64,000 nt of DNA from Chloranthus sessilifolius (GCA_021018995.1 CM037590.1:69163597-69227596), one strand, 5' to 3'; positions 1 to 13,500 are shown, counted from the first letter of the stretch. The notes: generated by a model not told the origin, from the sequence alone. Numbers and translations: made by a program.

Positions 1-160
1 TTTGGGCCTGTTGCAGTTTAATCTTTAATCTATCACTTTGATGGTTTGGATCACCCACATCTTAAACCATTGATGGTGTAAGGTCATTTAAGCACCATTT
101 TGGTGTTTAAATGACAGTCAGGATTACTTATATAAAAAAATGACGGTCAGGAGAGTCGGT
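1..160 (+). mobile_element. 3' end of a MITE (same family as 30487-30895)
   Basis: The first ~160 bases match the right half of the MITE in AGB1 intron 5: the phrases 'ctatcactttgatggt', 'cccacatcttaaaccatt' and 'catttaagcaccattttggtg' recur in the same order. The left half lies outside the window. Non-coding and non-autonomous. Confidence 0.6.
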
Positions 161-761
161 CCCTTTGTTTTATTGTAAGTTACAAACAGTAGAACAGGGT
201 TCAAAGTATCGGCCAGTACTGTACGTATCGGTATCTGGCCTGGCCAATGCCGATACCTGCCTAGCTGTCAGTATCTCCCAGTTATCGGCCGATTCTTTCT
301 ACTTTCTAGTCTCGGTAGGTATTGACCGATATTGTGGACATCAATGGTTCTGGCCACCTGATTAAGATGTCGTGAATGGGCAATTGCATATACGATATGA
401 ATGCATCTCTGTATCCAAAGTGGAGAGTTCAATGCTCGGGCAGTCGGGGTTGAGCCTGTAGCACTGGAAGGTTGACAACATTGCAAGTTTGGAACGTTGA
501 GGTTGCAGATTATCCATCTTACACGTAAAAATTAAAATTTTAAAAATGACAAGATAACACTTAACACTTGGACAGGTAGGATCCATCTGAACTGAATGAA
601 TGCCACTTCTCTCACTCTGGCCAGACTCAACAAGTAGGATGCTTCAAATAAATGAATGCATGTGCCACATCCCACATGTACACTAGAGATTAACTAAACA
701 TCGCGTACTGTTTTGGTATTTAAACCTTTATACTGACAATTTTCTGTTAACTCGTTTGTAG

Positions 762-1053
762 GCTTATTCGACCAAATTATATGTTCTGGTCTATGGTTAA
801 AACTACTTACGATGATGACGAAGAAGAAGATGATGAAGATCTAGATGAAGAGGTTGATTTTGTAGATGACGAAGCTTTGAGAGCCATGGCTGATAACTAC
901 GAAGAAAATGATTTCGAACTTGACGAATTTGAACATTCCATGAACAAGATGTCAATCACTCCGACGAATTCCTTCAAAAATGGGTTGGCCAGCGAGTTTG
1001 GTATTCTTTCTCGAATGCCCGCCAGAATCAGACCTTCTACTAGTCCTTGGTGA
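762..1053 (+). CDS. last exon of an unrecognised gene with an acidic C-terminus
   Basis: An open frame ends at the TGA at 1051-1053 and is open back to a pyrimidine-rich stretch ending in TAG at 759-761, which serves as a 3' splice site; the exon then starts at 762 in phase. The encoded tail is about 96 residues. It begins with LIRPNYMFWSMVKTTY, followed by a run of Asp/Glu (about 18 acidic residues in the next 25), then a less acidic part with MNKMSITPTNSF and a basic Ser/Pro-rich end, RIRPSTSPW. The bias and the clean stop suggest a real coding exon. I do not recognise the family. Such acidic tails are usual in nuclear or chromatin-associated proteins, but that alone gives no function. Upstream exons must lie left of the window or in 160-760, where I see no clear coding stretch. 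The T-rich sequence to about 1250 is probably 3' UTR. The gene lies head to tail with AGB1, 3.4 kb upstream. Confidence 0.55.
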
Positions 1054-1635
1054 TTGAGTTTTGCTTCTTTTTTTTCTTTTGGTTTCTCGAAGCTCTTAAT
1101 TTATCATCAAGAGTAGGCAGTTTTGCAGAGTGATGGAGCTGGTGGTCTTCCGAACCAGTCATCGGAGGGTTGTATCAATATTACGGAATGATGTAATCAT
1201 TTTTTTCCTTCTCATGTAAATTCGACGGCAGAGCTACACAAGCTGCGGAAAGTTGAATTTTTAACTTTCCATTCTTTACGCTGCTGCTATGTATCACATT
1301 TTTCGAAAGGAACAACGATTTTGATGGTGTTTATTGAGTTCTTAAGCATGGTAACAGATTTTTTGATGGATTTCTTTGTAGAAGATTTCTGTTCATTCTG
1401 AGGAATATAAAATAAATATAGGGAAAATATATTCCAAGGAAAATTTTTTCTTCCATGCCATCTTTTGCTCTCGAGAAAAAAAAAGAAACGAGAAGCTTAG
1501 AAGATGAGAGGTGAGATGTGATGACTCCGATTTCTTATTATAAACTCTTGTAATGTTGGAAATTTGGTGTGCAGAAGGGAAGAAATCCAACTCTGATTAA
1601 TAGCCTGAGATTGGGATCTTGTCATAAACCATTTT

Positions 1636-2015
1636 TACAACCCAAAATTCTTTCTTCTCAACTCTGAGTTACCGTGCTTAAACTGTTGACTGCTTTGAAT
1701 CAGATGATGGAGATTGTTTTTCATCCCAATCTTTGACATAATAAATGTTGAGATCATGGGCCTACTACCATCATCTGGTCAGATTTTAATTCCGTGTGAT
1801 ACATTTCAAAAATAACATGATCATGGGTGTACATCAAATGTGGTTCTTGGATCAATTTTTGTTTGGGATGTGTGCCACGTGGAATCAAAATCTGACCGTT
1901 GAATGGCAGGACCGTGAACGAAAACTGATTCCATCATTTGATTCAAAGCAGTAACAGTAACAGTTTAAGCACCGGAAACCCGGGTTGAGAAAGAAGAATC
2001 TTGGGTTGAGAATCC
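1636..2015. mobile_element. long-TIR MITE, family A, copy 1
   Basis: About 80-base imperfect terminal inverted repeats: the left end contains 'caacccaaaattctttctt' and 'gctttgaatcagatgatgg', and the right end contains their reverse complements ('catcatttgattcaaagc', 'gaagaatcttgggttg'). The centre contains 'ccacgtggaatcaaaatctga'. The same organisation recurs at 5141-5462 and 7638-8036. No transposase; the target duplication is not clear. Confidence 0.75.
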
Positions 2016-2753
2016 TAGTTTTTATTCAGATGTGCTTAAGCCTGACCCATTCAAAAAGCAACGGGTTGGGTCTGTACTTGTTTTTTGGGCCAGAGTATCA
2101 AATGGGTTAGGATTTTAGGCCTTTTAAGCTAAAAATATGCTTCCAGTAGTCTGAACTGGGGCCGTCAACGGGTGCCCGGCGAGTCAAGGGCATATACTGA
2201 ACCTGATCCAATGGGTCAAGGGTATATGCCTGACGTAACCTGACCCAACCCGACCCGACCTAACCTGGCCCAACCCAGCCCAGTTCAAAATCCTTAAGTA
2301 AACTAAACTGATTTTTTGACTCAAAGGTTGACTGACCCAAAGGTTGGGTCAGGTGCTTCATGCCTGACCTGATGGGTCAACCTTATGTACCCAAACCTGC
2401 TAAGAATTGGGTGAGGTAACTGGCTGGCCCACAGTGACCAATTATAGGTAGGGTAAAAAAATGGCTTTCGAAATATATGTAAAAAAAATAGTTAATTTTA
2501 TTAATTTCATGAAAATTGTGAAAATTAAAAATATATTATTAATTATAAAAAATATATGTTGTGACCAAACACGGGTTTTAAATGAGTTTAAAGTGTATTT
2601 TTCGAAAGAAAGAGTTTAAAACATTTTTTTTTACTGAAAAGAGAAAAAATTTTGAAAAATAAGTTTGGATTTTTTTTTTCTGCATGTTTGGTCACTACCT
2701 GGCCTGGCCCATTGACAGCTCTATTATGAACTTGACCCTTCTAGGGCTGCATC

Positions 2754-2756
<3 letters not shown>

Positions 2757-2791
<35 letters not shown>
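2757..2791. repeat. (GA)n microsatellite
   Basis: About 17 uninterrupted GA dinucleotides. Confidence 0.95.
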
Positions 2792-2796
<5 letters not shown>

Positions 2797-4339
2797 GATA
2801 AAACAAATAAAGTGACAATTCCACATCTCATGCATGTATGATCATCCTAGTCTTATTTCATCTATTTGGAGTTTATTTTTTGAGGCTTATCTTGCTACTC
2901 GGTATCTTATATCGAAAAATAAAAAAAAAAACAAAAATCTTGCTACCGATTTTGGTCAATAATAAGCTCTTTGTAACTTTGGCAATCTTTCATTTTCATT
3001 TTTACTGGTTTCCTTCATGTCTTTATTAGTTTACCTTTTTTATCACACTTTTTCGTGCTTTTAGCATCTCAATCCTTCACACAAATCAACGTCTTACCCC
3101 TAATTGACGTGACCCTTCTCATAATTATAATAGATTAGAAAAAAATTGGATAAATGGGGTGAGACCACCCCTGCTAAGCCACCTAGCTCATCTACCGTGC
3201 CAAAGTGGTAGCATGCCATCAAAGTAGTAGCTCGTCATCCAAAATAGTACCTTCGTGGGCTAAAAAGTACCTCATTTGAGGATTTTTACCATCCGATCAT
3301 GCTAATATGTATGAATTATATTTAGTACAAAATGATATATAGCATATCTAAATGGCTATATTACCACTTCATCTTGGTGCCACAACGAGTCATATATGTT
3401 TATACTGATTATAGTTTCACTTTTTCAATAGTGGACCTCTACTATTTTGAAACTGATCAATTGTACTCCAAGATTTATAAAAAGTGATAAAACAAGCTTT
3501 TTATTCTAGGCAATTATAAATGACTTAATATCATTAACTGTTTTAAATGTCATGATTGAGATCATTTTTTTTATTACGTACTATCAAATAGTTCATTTTA
3601 CTAAAAAACGTGGAACTATTATATATGAGCGCTCAGGCTATTATGGAAGCGAAATCGCTCTTTTGTAGCAACGATATCGCTCTTCTGTGTGAGTGATATT
3701 ACTCTTTTCGTTTCTCGAAGCTTTTAATTATTTGTTTTCTTTATAATCTTGGTGTCCTCCCTCCTTTGTGAGTCTTTAGGTCGTTTCAGGATTATGAAAA
3801 TTGGACCAAAACTCCACTTGAACTGCGGTAGAGTTAGAATTGCAACTTGAAGTGGTTTATTCCGGTGTGAACCGTGATTTATTGTGCGAACCGTTTTAAA
3901 TCGTGAAACCGGTCCGTTGAACTACGAATTGTACGGACTGACCAATTTCGTAAGAGCCGTAGGTTTATCATAAATAACTTGATGTTAATTTTTTTGGGGG
4001 AAGATGAATTTGATGAAAAGCAATTTTTTATTTATTTTTTTTTTTTTTTAATAAGCAGAAAAGCAAACTGTATTAGCATAATATATTAATAGAAATGGAC
4101 CTTGACCCGGCCCAAACCCGAACCAACGTTGATGACGTGTGCATACAACGTGTTGTGCGCAGGCCCGTGTACGAGATTCCAACTCCTTCGCCACGTCCAA
4201 ATCAGATGTCACCAACTTCGCATGCCTGTCTCTCTCTAGCTCTCTGGCGTCTTCGTATCTTCTTCGTCGTCGTCGAGTTTCCTGAAAACGCTAACCCTAG
4301 ATCAAAATCTGCTCATTCTCCACATCGATTTCTGAGTCG

Positions 4340-4390
4340 ATGAGCTTGTGTCGAGCTTGGAACTAAGCTTTAATGGCGGGGACCTGTTGA
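4340..4390 (+). promoter_or_regulatory. two short uORFs in the AGB1 5' leader
   Basis: Two upstream ATGs open very short frames before the AGB1 start: 4340-4366 (ATG, eight codons, TAA) and 4373-4390 (ATG, five codons, TGA). Neither overlaps the main ATG at 4445. If the transcript starts upstream of 4340 they could lower translation of the main frame by requiring reinitiation. The transcription start is not visible, so the regulatory role is inferred. Confidence 0.4.
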
Positions 4391-4444
4391 GTTCCAGGTC
4401 GAAGCAATTGATCTTAGGGTTTAGTGTGAGCATTAGTGTTCGAG

Positions 4445-4550
4445 ATGTCAGTTGCAGAGTTGAAGGAGCGGCATGTTGCTGCAACGGAAACAGTGAATTC
4501 GCTTAGAGAACGGTTGAAACAGAGACGACTTCTTCTTATTGATACCGACG
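4445..4550 (+). CDS. AGB1: AGB1 exon 1
   Basis: Codes for residues 1-35 plus the first base of codon 36 (coiled coil [10 protein letters not shown]...LLLIDTD). Donor GTAACA follows at 4551. Intron 1 is only 103 bases. Confidence 0.95.
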
Positions 4551-7500
4551 GTAACATATTTTTCTTCTACTTTGATAAAAAATTTTCTCCCTCTACTTTC
4601 TATTTTGTGTATGGTGTTCTTAGATCTGTTCGTTGTTACTGTTGATTTTGCAGTTGCTGGTTATGCGAGATCGCATGGAAGGACACCAATTAGCTTTGAT
4701 CCTACGGATCTTGTTTGCTGTAGGACTTTGCAGGGGCATACTGGGAAGGTAGGGCATTTTCATTTTCTATTTTATTTTATTTTTTAAATTTATTGTGGCT
4801 TATTTTTGTTTGAACTTTGAAAATATCTGTTTGGATAAAGCATTACGAAAGTGGTGAATTTGGATTTATAAGTCTTATATAATCATATCGCTTCTGACCT
4901 TTTAGAAATCCACAAGATTCCTTTATTTTTTAGTGTTTGGAATTTGGATAGCCTAAATAGTGTCCGTAAAATGGGAAAGAGAAATGAGGGAGATTGAGAG
5001 TTGGCTGGCTGGATATGATTTGAGGATTTGTAGGAGGCTGATTTGTTGGAACCTAAAATATAGGAGAGAGCGAGGCATTAGTTTCTTACTCCTAAAAGAT
5101 AGGAGAGGGAGGAGTTCGTGGGTTATGTATGTTGAAAAAAGGTAACTCTGTTTTAACCCAAGATTCTTCCTCCACAACCGAGTTTTATATTTTTTTAACT
5201 TTGACTACTTTGAATCAGTCCATGGAGATGGGTTTTCGTCCATCATTGGTGTACATCAAACTTTGTTTTCAAATCACATTTTGGGATGACGACCACGTGA
5301 AATCAAAATCTGATCGTATGGTAATAAGCACATGATCTCAAGATTTATTCTATGGAAGATTGGGACGAAAAACGATCTCTTCTGATTCAAAGCACGCAAC
5401 GGTTTAAGTACATGAAACTCGAGTTGAAAAGAAAACATCTTGGATTGTAAAGAAAGTACAGGTATTTGACAAAAGAAATTGTAGGGGCCTAAAAAATAGG
5501 TGATAGAGAATATGAATGCCCGCTTATCCTTACTTTTTCTGAGTGACTCGTAAAATCAATTGCGGATTTTTCTTTAGGAAAATCAAGGTAGTTAGGATTT
5601 TGTTTCCCTACCCTTATTTACAATTCAAATGCTACAAAATGTCGGATTTATAAATCCGAACGTTAAAAATTTGTCATTTTCCCCATATCCAAAAACACCC
5701 GAAAAAGTGAAAAATGGAAAGAAGAAATGAGAAAGTGGCCATAGGTGGGATAAGGCTATGATGATGATATATGGACAAAGATACCCTGTTCCTATGAATC
5801 AGGTAAGTTACCTGTGATAAATCTGTGCATCCAACTCAAAACCAATTGGCTATGAGTAGAGTGGCTGTTGATGGTGCAGATATATTTTTTTGAATGGTCT
5901 TGATCATTGGCCCCCTTATCCACATGGTACCCACTGAGCATGGGATCAGGTAGCTTACCTGGTCTATAAGACTAGGAAACCTTTATCCTTTATAGATCTC
6001 CCATAGCACTACCTACTATATATAAATATGTAAACTATCTTTAGACATACAATTTCCATGGCGACGAGATCAATGTTAACTGCTAACCTACTAACATGCT
6101 AATTATAACTCAAATGGAAAATGAATAAAAGAGAGGTTAGTAAATGAATCTCTTGCTAAAGTAGGCTAAAGGAGAGGAAGCATCACGTGTAAAGCATGGG
6201 CATCGTAATTAGGTATATTACTAGTAGTTATTGTATAAAAATTTTAGTTTGTGCCCATGAATTTATGTTGATATAGTACTCTAATTGTTGGGTTTTTACG
6301 GAGATTTTTTATAGAGTAGTGCTAGGTCATGTGAATGTTGGGCAGACTAGTTGTACACTTGTACTCGTTAGTAGACCGTCAGTCCGTCACCATGTAGGAC
6401 TTTCCTTTTTTATGGCAGGCTCTCACTCTTTCGTACCCACTTTGACGAGGGAAAGGGCTATCTCATGTGCACTAGACACAGTTTCAACAATAATTCTCTT
6501 CCTTTATGTGTTTATAATTAACTTCATTTATAGAGAATTAGAGATCAATCCTCCTAAACATCAACCAAGTAAACAAACCAACGTACTAAGAGCATAAACC
6601 ATATTAATAATATCCAATCTAAATCTACTACATACATGAAGGCAACTTCCTAATCTAGTAAACAAAAAATAACATCGAATAATAAAAGGAAAAAAAGAGA
6701 TAAGCTCTCTTTCGTAGGTATGCACGTGTTTGTGTTCTCCTTAGTCAGGTGGAGGGAGTCTTTACAAAAGTTCTTTTGATGGGATTCTATTACAACACCT
6801 CGACAACACAACAATGATCACATGCATGGTCATGTGCTTGGCTTACATAATCGGGCAAGATTACCCTCCTCTAAAATGAATTATGTCCTCATAGCTAAAA
6901 CGTTCATGTGCATCTTGTCCTCGGGTGGTCTCCATCCCGATCAGGCAGCTAGGTTGAACTCTTTCCCTTTGACACAACTGATTCAAAGTCGAACTACTTT
7001 CTCTATACTAGAATCACTTGGCTTGTATTTGAGTGCACACCTTGGGAAGACAACCAACTGAGCCTTGTTAATTAAAGCAAAAGTAGGAAAAGATTTCCCA
7101 TCCTTCATTTTGGTATTACCTTCTAATCCTTGATCCAGGCAGGAGACAAAACAAAAATGTCGTTTCTTATCTAAGACTGAGATCTCCTTTCTCGATCTTG
7201 TCCCGAAAGGCCTCGTCGGCCATCAAAACCTGTTTCTTGATGATTTGTTTTATGTTTGCATTCTCCCTTCATAGGTTATATCATATTGGCAATCTGAACT
7301 TGTTCGATTCATCTATGACGTTCAGCTGCAACTCTGCATTTGCTTCCCTTTCATCTCTTGTCTTCTCTTCATTGTTAGCTCTTGATTTCTCCTCATTGTT
7401 CACAAAGGGAAGCCGCGAGGTGAGGCACTTGAGAATTTGTTGGATCAGATTGAGCTTATTGATGACTTTAATCTTTGTTTCTGCCAATCTTTCAATCAGA

Positions 7501-10500
7501 GGACGCCTGCTTTTATATCAATTTAGAGGGTTCTCATAGTATTGTGCCCACTTGGACAAGAGAAAAGGCTACCTCTTGTGCATGAGACACAATTTCAACC
7601 ATAATTCTTTTCCCATTTCTTATTAATAACTAACTAGAGTACCTTCATTTTCAATCCAATATTTTTCTTTCTCAACCTGGGTCTCACGTGCTTAAACCGT
7701 TGACTGCTTGGAATCGGGTGATAGAGATCGTTTTTCGTCCCAATCTTCGCCACAATACATCTTGAGACCATGATCCTTACTGTCAGACAGTTAGGTATTG
7801 ATTCCATGCGACAAAAATCCTGAAAAGTGATCCAAGGACCACGTTTGATGTACCTAATGATCCTGTTCAGTTTTTGAGATGTGTATCTCGTGTAATCAAA
7901 TTTGACTAGTAATCCCATGTTCTCAAGATCTATTGGTTTGAAGGCGGGGCAAAAAACGATCTCCATTGTTTGATTAATCAAAAGCACGTGAAACTTGGGT
8001 TGAAAAGGAAGTATCTCGGGTTGTAAATAAAGGTACCCTATGTATTAAAGAGTCCTCCTAAACATTAACTTCCTAAGCAAACCAACTTGGTAAAAATGTG
8101 AACTACCAACAATATTCTATTTAAATATACTACCTACTCTCCAGGCAACTTCCTAACTTAATAACCAAAAATTACATCAAATATAAGATCTCTTGTGCGA
8201 GGCATGCTGCATGCATGCATATGCAAGCATGGTGAGTCATGTGTATGGGTTACGCAGTCCCTTAACATTTGATCACCCTGTGTGTCACCCGACTTGCAAC
8301 CATAATCACCAAGTTGGAATTTTAGAGTTATTCAGCAAGAAGGAAGTTTGCGAAGAAGTTGGCAAAAATCGTCAAAGTTAGGAGAAGTTACCATTGTATC
8401 ATGTGTTGTTCTGACCTCGAGTCCGCAAATCATCTCTTTATCCACAGCTCGTTTGCGACTATCATTTAGAATCTGCAAGAAATCTTCAATGCTTGGCGTT
8501 TGTTGCTTGCCATTTTTGGAGCTATTTGGCATGAGAGAAACAAAAGGATTTTTGAAGGAAAAGTGATGGGGACATCCGATTCAAAGCTCCATCTATTGTG
8601 TATTGAAGGTGCAAAAAGAAATCCAAGATGCTAAGCACCTTACGAAAGATGCGAAGGAAAATGAATGGCAGACCCAGTTAAGGCCTAGGCAGATTCCCAC
8701 GATGACTTAAAAAAAAATAGTACGTTTACAAGAAAAATAAAATAAAATTAGGTTACCGATAAAACGATATGAAGATCCGACCGTCTAATAGGGGCACCAT
8801 GATCGGAAGATCTATTTTGTGGAAGATTAGCACAGTCAATGTCATGGTCGTTCCAATCTTTCCCCACAGCTGATCTACTTGATTAATTGGTTAAATTTTT
8901 TTTCGTCCTTTATAAAAAATATAAAAATTAAAAAATAGTAGAAAATTAAAATATATATTAATGATTAATAAATAATAAAAAAATATTAAAATAAATTAAT
9001 ATATGGGCACGCCATGACCTCGCCATAGCGTGGCGAGCCTCTTCGCCATGACCTCGCCACACCACCTTAACTACCTTGCCGGGGTCTGCCACTGGGAGCA
9101 GCTAAAAGTGGAACAACTGTTGTGTAAAAAATGGATCGATCAAAGTTCTACCCTGATCGATCGAGTTCGACCCGAGAGGCGTATTAAAATAACACAATCA
9201 TCGGTTCGTCGTTGATCAATTGAGACTATATAAAGAGGGTTGCAAACAACATTAATTTTTTAATTATTGGTTTATGAAAATTGTTTATGCATATTTGAGA
9301 GCTTTTATTAAAATTTTTATCGAGGATGTGATTCTCTCAAACTTGGAAGAGCGATTCTTCTTTCCAGTGCGGTTTTGTGCAATGCCAACTTTTCTATCAT
9401 TCTTATCTATTTTTATCTCTGTCTTACGTGTAAGTTCGTGGTTAATTTGTTTATTTCAATTCATCTTTTTGCTTGCTCGATCTTTCTGTAGCCCTAGCTA
9501 AGATCGTTCAACCGTCCTAAACACAGAATTCCCTTTATTTCAGCCCTTTAATTTTCATATGCCTAGAATCTTTATTTTTATAGCTTCCCGCGGAATCGGA
9601 AGAACCCACTTGTGAGTTTGTTTGATACCCTAAACTGTTGAAGATCTAGTTGTTCGCAAGAACCCTAATGTTCTAGATCTTATAGAGAGCATACTGCAGA
9701 AGTAATACTATTTTGGGTTAAATCAAAATTGTTTAATTGAGATTCTCTTCATTTTCTTTATTAATTTGTTAGAAAATTTGTACTTTAATATTTGCATTAA
9801 TTCACAAATTAATCTCAGCCATTTATATTAGGGTTTACGTTAGTTTCTGCATCAAGAAGCCAAGTCTTGGAGAGCTAGTAGGGACGATATTATCTCGGAT
9901 ATCAAGCAGTGGGATTCCCTTTGATCGGATTTATGTTTTCTAATTGAGGTTTTCTCCGAGCTCTGGAGCGTTCTGCTGGAAGGATCCTTGGGTTTTTCTT
10001 TTTTCGCTTTAGTTTTTTGTTGCCTTTTCTTTTCGCTAAGTTTCTCGCTTAGCCTGATCATGATGTAATCTCTTTTCTTTAATTAATTACATCTTTACTG
10101 ATAACAAAAGAAAAAGGAGCAAAGTAGAGGAGGAGAATGTGTTTGAAATACGAGGTCTTTTAAAAAAAATATATAATTTCAAATGCTAGAGTCTAATTTT
10201 TAACGCCTTGCTATTGACTTTGGTTATTTAAAACGAGAAATAGGGGTTTTCCATTTTTAACGTGGTTATAAAAAAAGGAAGAAATAGTGGTTTTTCATTT
10301 GAACCTCTTCTTTTTTGAGTAATTGAAAAAACCATGTTCTAATCAATTAAGTCGTGACTAAAACGTAAAGTTTGTGAAAAAAATGAAAAGTTGTAACTAT
10401 TTCAATAAGTAGAGATTAAATTGTGAAGAACTCATTAGAGGATTTATTTGTTATCTAAAGTTCAAATGCTACGTTTTCAAAAAATCGGATATTTGTAACG

Positions 10501-13500
10501 CGGGGGTAGTCACCAATTGTTGAAGGTATGTTGTTTTTTTTTTCCTTCTAATATCTAATTAATTATATTAAAAAAAACTAGAAAAAAAAAAAACACAAAA
10601 CTTAGAAGAAAGTGAACTTTTCAAGGCTCAAATTGTGACCAAACCAACTGAAGCCCACAAAGTCACTTCATCAAAGAGACTCCTGAATTTAGGGAGTCAG
10701 CTCGACCATTCTCCTCTACAAATATAAGAGAAACTCTAATCCCGAACAAAGAAGAGAAAATGGTCCATACGTCTAGATTTCGCTGCATACTTCCAGGGAG
10801 GAGGGGAAGTATGACTGATCCATCTAATTATCTTGAGGGGATCATGCTCAATCCAAATTTTGGAACTTAGAGGGAGCCGCTCCGGTGAGATGAGTCCAAA
10901 GAGCTTCTACCTCAGCCTGCTTAACATTTGAGTGACCAAACAGATTAAAACAGGAAACAAAATTCTCTAAAATTGTTAGTAAAGCGTAGTACCCTAGCAT
11001 GAAGTACTTGGGTTTCCCCTTCTGCATCCATCAAAATTCAACTTAAACCAACCTTGATTTTTGTGGCCCTGGAATCAATGATCCTTTCTAATGAATCTTC
11101 AAACTGAACTCCCTCCAATCTTTCAAAATGGTGGAAACATAACATGCAGGAAGCACTCTTAGGACATCTTATAATCAATTATGGTTAAAACTATTCAATA
11201 ATAGCTATATTTCCTATGAAGGCCTTGGCTTTTTCCTGGCTCTTGGCTTTGCAACATTACGCTCTTCATTTAACTGTACTTACATGTTTCTAGTACTAAA
11301 CCACTGGAAGATATATAATTGTACTTTTCAGTGTATGTTGACAGGTGCCTAGATAATTTGTTGATGCATAAAATATTGCACTATAAGTCGGTAATCACTT
11401 AATTCCTCACTTCCCTACAAGATGTTGACTTGCAAAATTGCATCTGTTATAAGATTTATTTGCTAAATGAAAGAAAGCTTATTCATTTGATTGGACTTCT
11501 GAATTTTGGGCCTGAAATAGTTTTTTTCTGCAATAAAGTGATTAATCTCTTTTTAAGAACTCTGCCAGGTTTATTCATTGGATTGGACTCCTGAAAAGAG
11601 TCGCATTGTCAGTGCCTCACAAGATGGGAGATTAATTGTGTGGAATGCTCTAACAAGCCAGAAAACACATGCTATAAAACTACCTTGTGCTTGGGTTATG
11701 ACGTGTGCCTTTTCACCCAGTGGTCAGTCTGTTGCATGTGGAGGCCTTGATAGTGTATGTTCTATTTTCAATCTTAATTCTCAAACTGACCAGAATGGGA
11801 ATCTTCCAATTTCAAGAATGCTTAGTGGGCATAAGGGCTATGTATCCTCATGTCAATACGTTCCGGATGCGGACACTCACCTAATCACCAGCTCCGGTGA
11901 TCAGACATGCGCCTTGTGGGATGTTACTACAGGCCAAAGAATTTCTGTTTTTGGAGGCGAATTTCCAATGGGGCATACTGCTGACGTATTGAGGTATTTG
12001 GATTTTTATTTTTTTGAATGATGAATTTTGAATATATATATATAAGAAAAACGAAGAAACAAAAGATTACAAAGGAGAGATACTGAATCTCTATTGACAG
12101 AAGTTGGTATTAAATTACATTTTCTGTAGCTTCTTGAGATCAAGTGATCTACAGTCAAGAAACTTGAATCTAATGGTTTTTCTTTGAATTTTTTGAAGCC
12201 ACTATATATTCTATGTTTAATTCATGTTGTTGGATCCATCATCTAAACTATTTGATGCACCTATGTCTGTGTTAGGTGTATGCTGCCAATCATAATTGCC
12301 ATTGTAGCTGCATGCAAATCTACTTGACAGCTCAATGGTACTAAACATCACATAAACAAAAGACTTAATACAATTTTTCACGTGGTTGGACAAAATTAAT
12401 TATATGCATGATTTAACATCGCTAATTGCCTAATGCAGATAAATAAGTAATTAATTCAGAATATTATTTCATCCTTTTGAAAGGAATAAATGCCCAATTT
12501 TTGTGCATTTATCGGTATAAATTCCTTTGAGACATCCTGATTGATTGGTGTATCTTGTATATGAGAGCTGGGTAAAACCGTCCTGTCTTTAAAGTTACTA
12601 AATTTTGTATGTTTGCTGAATTTGTTTAATGGGGTTTTCACTTTTTTTCTTTAATCTGATAAGATGCCTTCTAGTTTTAAAAAAGAAAAGGTACGTCAAA
12701 GATCAGACCTAAGTAAGTGAGCAGCTTAGGAGGTTAGAGGGACCCAAAAAAAGATAAAACAAAGCCCCAAAGGGGCCAAACACCAGATGACAACCCACTA
12801 AGAAAAGGCCTGGAGGCACGACATACCTACATTAGATGCCTCTTGGTCTCCAAGCAGCCTCTTACCATGAAATAGAACCCCTAAGGATCTCCCTGATCAG
12901 ATCCAAAATGGTTTGGCTGCGACCTTGAAAAATCCTATTATTTCTTTTACGCCAAAGCACTGAAATTTGAAAAGGGGAACAGCTTGAAAAACCGGAGACC
13001 TGGCCGGCTATCAACAAAAGGTTTTGGGCCAGTAGTCCCTTGGTAAACAACCCATCAGCTCAAAACCCCATCTGAAGAAATTTGAAATTTCTGTGGCAGC
13101 CACACAGTGAATAAGCCCGTGTCCAGCGGATTCACCATCAATTTCACACATCACACATTTGTTAGGAATGATCAGACCCCCTTAATGTGCCATATCCCTG
13201 TTCAAGCCTGGCCAATGATAGGCCACTGCGACAAATGCCTATAACCATTTGACAGTAAACACCACCCAGTCTTAGGATTCTCGGTCCAAATCCTACTGCC
13301 TTCGACATTTGTGCTCCAGAGAGCAGATTTCAAAAGCCCCAACAGCGTCACCAAATCAGCACACTCCTCATCTCGCAAATTTTGTCTAAGCTTGATGTCC
13401 CATACCACCTGACCAGTAGAGTAATCCACCAGTGTGCAGATGGACCCGTCTCTATCCGAATTAAGCTGAAATAGCCTAGGACACCTGATCTTGAGAGAGC

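Larger units (their letters stand above)
1054..4338. other. intergenic spacer upstream of AGB1
   Basis: Apart from the probable 3' UTR of the preceding gene, one MITE (1636-2015) and a GA microsatellite, I find no coding region. 2040-2460 is a region of 'tgacccaaccc/gggtcaggt' words typical of degenerate plant repeats. 4020-4050 is a T-rich run. The stretch from about 4090 to 4338 is less AT-rich, has TGACGTG (4133-4139) and CT-rich words, and probably holds the AGB1 promoter and transcription start. Confidence 0.5.
4749..11568 (+). other. AGB1 intron 2 (6.8 kb)
   Basis: Contains two family A MITEs (5141-5462, 7638-8036), an LTR-like direct repeat pair (6418-6720, 7529-8202), an L1 fragment (8380-8640), an LTR-like block rich in GATCGATC (about 8990-9250) and a probable LINE 3' end (9850-10113). 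10114-11568 is AT-rich sequence in which I recognise nothing. Confidence 0.8.

Noticed and set aside
4436-4444. GTG three codons upstream of the AGB1 ATG as a start
   Set aside because: Plant nuclear genes use ATG; the ATG at 4445 gives the conserved N-terminus and exact family length.
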